From Phaeosaccion multiseriatum (lineage: Eukaryota > Ochrophyta, other classes), in the NCBI GenBank assembly GCA_965112735.1, contig OZ218959.1, positions 1,612,001 through 1,676,000 of the forward strand: a stretch of 64,000 bases of DNA. The letters are read 5' to 3'. Of this stretch, positions 59,942 through 64,000 are shown piece by piece. Under the pieces are notes generated by a model, which was not told where the DNA came from, did no database searches, and saw only the letters and a program-made list of their open reading frames with translations. How positions within the stretch are numbered: the stretch's first letter is position 1; every line of letters begins with the position of its first letter. Made by a program: the position numbers and the translations under genes.

Positions 59942-62847
59942 ATGAAGTCTCCATGCCCTGCCTTTATCAAAGTCCTCCTATCTCTGGGGTTGGCGGGCGT
60001 GCTGGAGTGCCAAACGTACACGGGCAACGCGACATTTACCTACGAAGCATCGAATGCCGAGCTCAACCCCTTCCGAGGCTTTGTGCCCTTCACCGGTGCT
60101 CTAGGTGACGGGACTGATGACTTCCCCACCTCTTTGGAGTACATGAACGTAGCGCTGAGCGACATTGTGGTCGGAGAAGGTGCGATACTCCCTCTGTCAC
60201 CCCCTGCGTGCATGTTTTCTTGCGCACCCCGTCTTTCGCCCTCAAACACCTCACAGATGAGTAGTACGCACGTACTCTCTCTCCCTCCATCTCCTACTCT
60301 CTCTCTCCCCCTCTCTCTCTCAATCTCTTTCCTCCTCTCTCTCTTCCTCTTCCTCGCGCACCCTCTGCCTATCTTCCTCCTCTCCCTCTCCCTCAATGCA
60401 CCCCTCACACACACCGCCCAGATGAGTACGATTGGTCTGTGCTGGAGAGCTTCCTTGACGGATGCGAGAACCGCTCTCACCATGGGGTCATTCGACCCTG
60501 GGTGGCCTGGCCCACCGACGAGAGCGGTGTGCCTGCCTTCCTCCTCGAGGGGGAGGGCGGCGTGACCTTCGAGACTTACACGGACTACGGAGGGGGACTC
60601 TCCCCCGACTACGACAACGACCGACTCCTGTCCACCATGGAGAAGTTCATCGAGGAGTTGGGTACCGAGTTCGACGGCGATGCACGACTGGCTGCCATCT
60701 ACGCGGGGCTGATTGGCTTCTGGGGTGAGGTGGGTGACCGACTCTTTTTTTTTTAGGGAGTCTACAACAAGCGAGTGAGTGAGTGCTTGCATGCTTCAGG
60801 GGTGAGTGAATTAGCGACTCTGAAGTGGGTCTAAGCGGGTGAGTGGGTGATTGAGTGAGTGCTTGTATGCTTGCGTGATGGCCAGAGGGAGAGAACCCCA
60901 GCTCCTGTAGACGTCGCTGAGTTCAAAGTACTGTTCCTGACGACCATGTTGTCTTAGGCTGCCATTTTACCCCTTTGCATTCACGCCCCCCCCCCCCTCT
61001 TCCTCTCTTGTTTCTCGCAGTGGCACACTTACCGCTTGGAAACTTCCCCGGAAGAGGACTGGATGCCCTCAAGAGTAAACCAAGTAAGAGTCACATCAGC
61101 CTTTACAAATGTCCCATCCAATGACTTCTTGCAATCACTCAACCAATCAATAAAGTTCGTCTTTGCTATTTGAAGCGAGAGAATGACCTCTATCTCTCCC
61201 TCCTCCTCCGGCCCTCCCTCCCGCCCTCCCTCCCTCCCTCCGTCTGTCCCTCCCTCCCTCCCTCCCTCCCTCCCTCCGTCCGTCCCTCCCTCCCTCTCTC
61301 CCTCCTCAGGAGAGGATCCTGCAGGCCTACTCGCGGAGCTTCAGCGAGGTGCAGGTCATGGTCGGGGCGGCAGAGCTTCTCAACTGGGTAAGACACTGGG
61401 CATACAACACGACCCATTCACCATTTGTGAGCCTCAAGGCTTCCACCCTCCTTGGAGGGCACTACAAGGATGGCGCTCAAGCTTCTCCCTTTCCTTTGGT
61501 CGATCGTATTGAGATGCTTATCGCGGAGAGAAGGGGGGTGGGATGCGGCACTGTGTTGACTTCCGTGCCTCTTTTTCGACCCTTCTCAACACCCACACAC
61601 ACGCCCCTCATGTATGTCCCTTCCTTGCTTGCATCGCATGCTTGGTCTCGCTACTTCGGGTACTGAATTAGGTGGATGATACCGACAACGACGCCATCAC
61701 CCGCACCTCGACACTACGACTCGGGTGGCACGACGACAGTTTCGCCGGGTCCACCTTCAACGAAAGCGACCCCCTTGAACCTGGCTGGTACTTTTACCCC
61801 AGACTGAGCAGGGGAAGCGTTCTGGAGCGATATCACGAGGTTATGATCGGAGGAGAGATTCTTCCTTCTCTTCAAGCGACGCTCTTTGGACCCTCGTCGG
61901 AACAGCCACAACAAGAAGGAGAAGAAGAAAATGTCACTACTACTGCCTACCGGGCCTTCTCAGCAGCGGTGGCCGCGACGCACCCCTCCCTGCTCATCAT
62001 GCAAACGGCCTTCAACGAGGGCAACAGCCCTGCTTACATTGCCAATGCACGGGCCGGGGCCTCGCAGTTAGGATATCAGTTCTATGTGAGCCGAGTGTCT
62101 GTGCAGCAGGCGGAGGAGGAGGATTGCTCGTCGGCCACTTCCCCGCCAGAGGGCAGTGAAGACTATCAGTGCATCGAAATTGAGGTCGACATTGAGAATA
62201 GAGGCTCGGCGCCCATCTATTTCGAGGCAGAGATGGAGCTCGAGATTCAAGTTCCTGACTCGGATGCCGTCGTGTTTCCTGTGGGAGGAGACCTGCGATC
62301 ACTGCTGCCATCAACAGAAGAAGGAGGAAGCCTGACTACGCTCACCAGCGGAGGTGTGTACATGCGTGTCCAAAGAGAAGTTGCCGCGGACGTGGAAGGA
62401 ACAAGCAACAATGTTTCTATTCCTTCTGTGCTGAGCATTCGGTGCTCGCGAGCGTACCCCTCGCGCCCGATTGCTTTTGCCGTAGGGGGCTCGGGGGTGG
62501 AAGACCCGGCTAGACTCGCTGTAACCGTCAACGTAACCCCTGCTGCGGCCGCGACAACACAGCCAACGCCGAGCCCCACGGACGGCGAGGAGGAGCAGGA
62601 GGAGGAGGAGGAGGAGGAGGAGGACGAGGAGGAGGAAGAAGAAGAAGAAGAAGAAGAAGAAGAAGAAGAAGGGGACGAGGAGGAGCAGGAGGAGGAGGAG
62701 GAGGGGGAGGAGGAGGAGGAGGAGGAGGACACAGGCCCTACCTCTGACAATGGAGCGGCAACTTTATATGCTCCCTCTCTGGCTGTGCTGTGGTCGTCGC
62801 TGGCCGTGGGGCTGACCGCCATGGCTGCAGTGGGCCGCGTCGACTGA
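59942..62847 (+). CDS. Secreted or surface DUF4874/DUF4832 protein
   Basis: Exons 59942-60179, 60422-60729, 61021-61083, 61310-61387 and 61672-62847 join in phase to 620 residues. A signal peptide (FIKVLLSLGLAGVLECQ) is followed by a DUF4874-type region: NPFRGFVPF, LEYMNVALSDI, YDWSVLESFLDGCENR, VIRPWVAWP. LIGFWGEWHTYR spans the second intron; then the DUF4832-type part has LGWHDDSFAG, GGEILPSL and FNEGNSPAYI. The family is glycosidase-like (TIM-barrel predicted), activity not established. A pure Glu/Asp/Gln run (about 62590-62730) precedes a C-terminal hydrophobic segment (YAPSLAVLWSSLAVGLTAMAA) that could be a GPI signal or membrane anchor. I used the donor at 60729 rather than 60724 because it restores GFWGEWH. 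Confidence 0.82.
62587..62730 (+). repeat. GAG/GAA repeat coding poly-glutamate
   Basis: Purine-only GAG/GAA array in frame in the last exon of the DUF4832-type gene. Confidence 0.95.
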
Positions 62848-63709
62848 GGCTCGACCCCTGACTTGCTACTTGCTCGTGATGGTGTCAGCTGGCCTGCTCC
62901 AGGGTCCGGTAGCATGCAGAGACGATTAGGTCAGTGGCACTGCCTTCCACCTCTCCCTCTCTTCCTTGTAAGTAAATGTTTCGTGTTGAAGGGTCGGTTT
63001 CCTTGGAAACTCCGACAGCAAGTGTGGGTGCGTGCAGTGCTTTCGTTCTTGGACGAGGCAATTTTGGGTTACCGTACTTCTGATAGAGAGCAAACAAATG
63101 CAACAGTCACTGTTTTGTTTTGGGCTTTTGGTCTCCTCTGGTAAGCTTGGACGAGAGGAGGAGACAGGACGTCGCTTACGCTTCACGCCAACCGGCTCGC
63201 TGCTGGGCTGGCCCTAGTACGTACGTACATGTGGTAAGTAGCGTGTTCGTTTGTTCGTTCGTTCGTTCGTTCACCTCTCTGTTAAGAACGTTAAAAAGGC
63301 CCCTTCGTGTGACGGCTATCGATCATAATGATAGGCCATGATGATGTCCCTCGATCGACGCACTACCCTGGCAATGGTACACACTGGTGGTACAACTGGT
63401 GGTACACCTCAGCTTCGACAGAGGTGCGCTTCTAAAAGCCGGTCCCCTGTGCAACCACTCTCCCTTGCTTGTCTCTGGCTCACTCTCTCTTCCTCCCTCC
63501 CCCCTCCCTCCCACTGTCGCCTCCCTTCATCCTTCGGGAACGAGAGCAGAAAAGAAATTCCGGGCTCTCACTCTGGGGTCTCAAAGAGAGGGTTGAGTGA
63601 GGTAGAGCAAGTGGGAGCAGGCAGCAAAGCCGTGAGGACAGACAGACAAAGCCAAGTTAATGGCTCTCTCACTCTCTCTCACTCTGCCTCTGCCGACAAG
63701 CTACCTCCT
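62848..63709. other. Convergent 3' region at the right end
   Basis: No coding signal. Short simple repeats: GTACGTAC at about 63220, GTTC units at about 63245-63272, and two ACTGGTGGTACA copies at about 63382-63405. Confidence 0.4.
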
Positions 63710-64000
63710 TCACCAGTCGTCGCCAAACTCCTCATCATCATCGTCGTCTCCTACGAGGTCAGCGCCAGCCTCTGCCAAAACTGCATCTTCGTCGAAATCA
63801 TCACCAAGGTCGTCTTCATCCGCTGCCGCGGTGGCTGCTGCTGCTGCTGCTGCTTCTGCTGCCGCCGCTGCCTCTGCTTCCGCCTTGGCTTTCGCCTTGG
63901 CCTCCGCCGCTTCTGCTTCCACCTTGGCCCGTGCTTCGGCGGCCCTCCGTTTTGCTTCCGTGGCTGCCTTCTCCCTCGCTGCCTCCGCCCGTCGCTTCGC
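63710..64000 (-). CDS. C-terminal part of an Ala/Lys/Glu-rich protein
   Basis: Cut by the right edge of the window; only the last 96 residues are visible. The visible part starts AKRRAEAAREKAATEAKRRA and runs as an alanine-rich charged helix (probable coiled coil or single alpha-helix), then an alanine run and a strongly acidic tail ending GDDDDDEEFGDDW before TGA. Family not recognisable from this fragment. Confidence 0.6.
   Translation of the reverse strand, partial: AKRRAEAAREKAATEAKRRAAEARAKVEAEAAEAKAKAKAEAEAAAAAEAAAAAAATAAADEDDLGDDFDEDAVLAEAGADLVGDDDDDEEFGDDW

Noticed and set aside
60725-60729. Donor at 60724 in the DUF4832 gene
   Set aside because: It breaks phase with the next exon; the donor at 60729 gives GFWGEWHTYR.

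Overview
The window is nuclear DNA from a GC-rich, intron-rich eukaryote. Genes are split by GT-AG introns of roughly 100-550 bases, and simple repeats (CAG, GGA, CCCT, TG, GTT) are very abundant. A photosynthetic stramenopile (heterokont) alga is the best guess. The reasons are two proteins with secretory-type leaders, one carrying an SSAF motif like the ASAF plastid-import motif of heterokonts, and the presence of INSIG, exportin-6 and a DUF4832-type protein. The species cannot be fixed from sequence alone.

I rebuilt the gene models by joining open frames at GT-AG sites and checking that codon phase is kept across every junction. Left to right the models are: histone H3 (-, 4 exons); a CENP-E-like kinesin of 2,737 residues (+, 3 exons); ALG1 mannosyltransferase (-, 3 exons); a poly-Q/poly-N protein with a degenerate receiver domain (-); exportin-6 (-, 8 exons); an unrecognised 550-residue protein (-, 9 exons); the poly(A) ribonuclease PARN (-, 14 exons); INSIG-like (-, 6 exons including a 20-base microexon); an orphan seven-helix membrane protein (-, 1 exon); an orphan coiled-coil protein (+, 6 exons); a MOSC/mARC-like molybdenum-cofactor protein (+, 8 exons); a second orphan seven-helix protein (-); a mitochondrial-carrier-family protein (+, 5 exons); a secreted DUF4874/DUF4832 protein (+, 5 exons); and the 3' end of an Ala/Lys/Glu-rich protein (-). 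These are unrelated single-copy cell functions (mitosis, N-glycosylation, nuclear export, mRNA decay, sterol control, transport) and do not form a cluster.

The accessory content is at 47.9-48.9 kb and 54.1-55.7 kb. There are non-autonomous terminal-inverted-repeat elements there, some nested. One is flanked by the 6-base duplication AATTCA. A second is nested inside it, flanked by ATATGA, and its empty site survives in a related copy 7 kb away. All begin TCG and end CGA. A third composite element holds a roughly 590-base CCCT array.

Other unexplained structure: an 18-base motif (CAGTTGGTGATACAGCAG and variants) dispersed about a dozen times through exons, an intron and intergenic DNA, on both strands and in several reading frames; a 16-base motif close to the 3' splice site in four introns of three genes; a perfect 59-base inverted repeat at 27.7 kb; and TG repeats that begin directly at splice donors.
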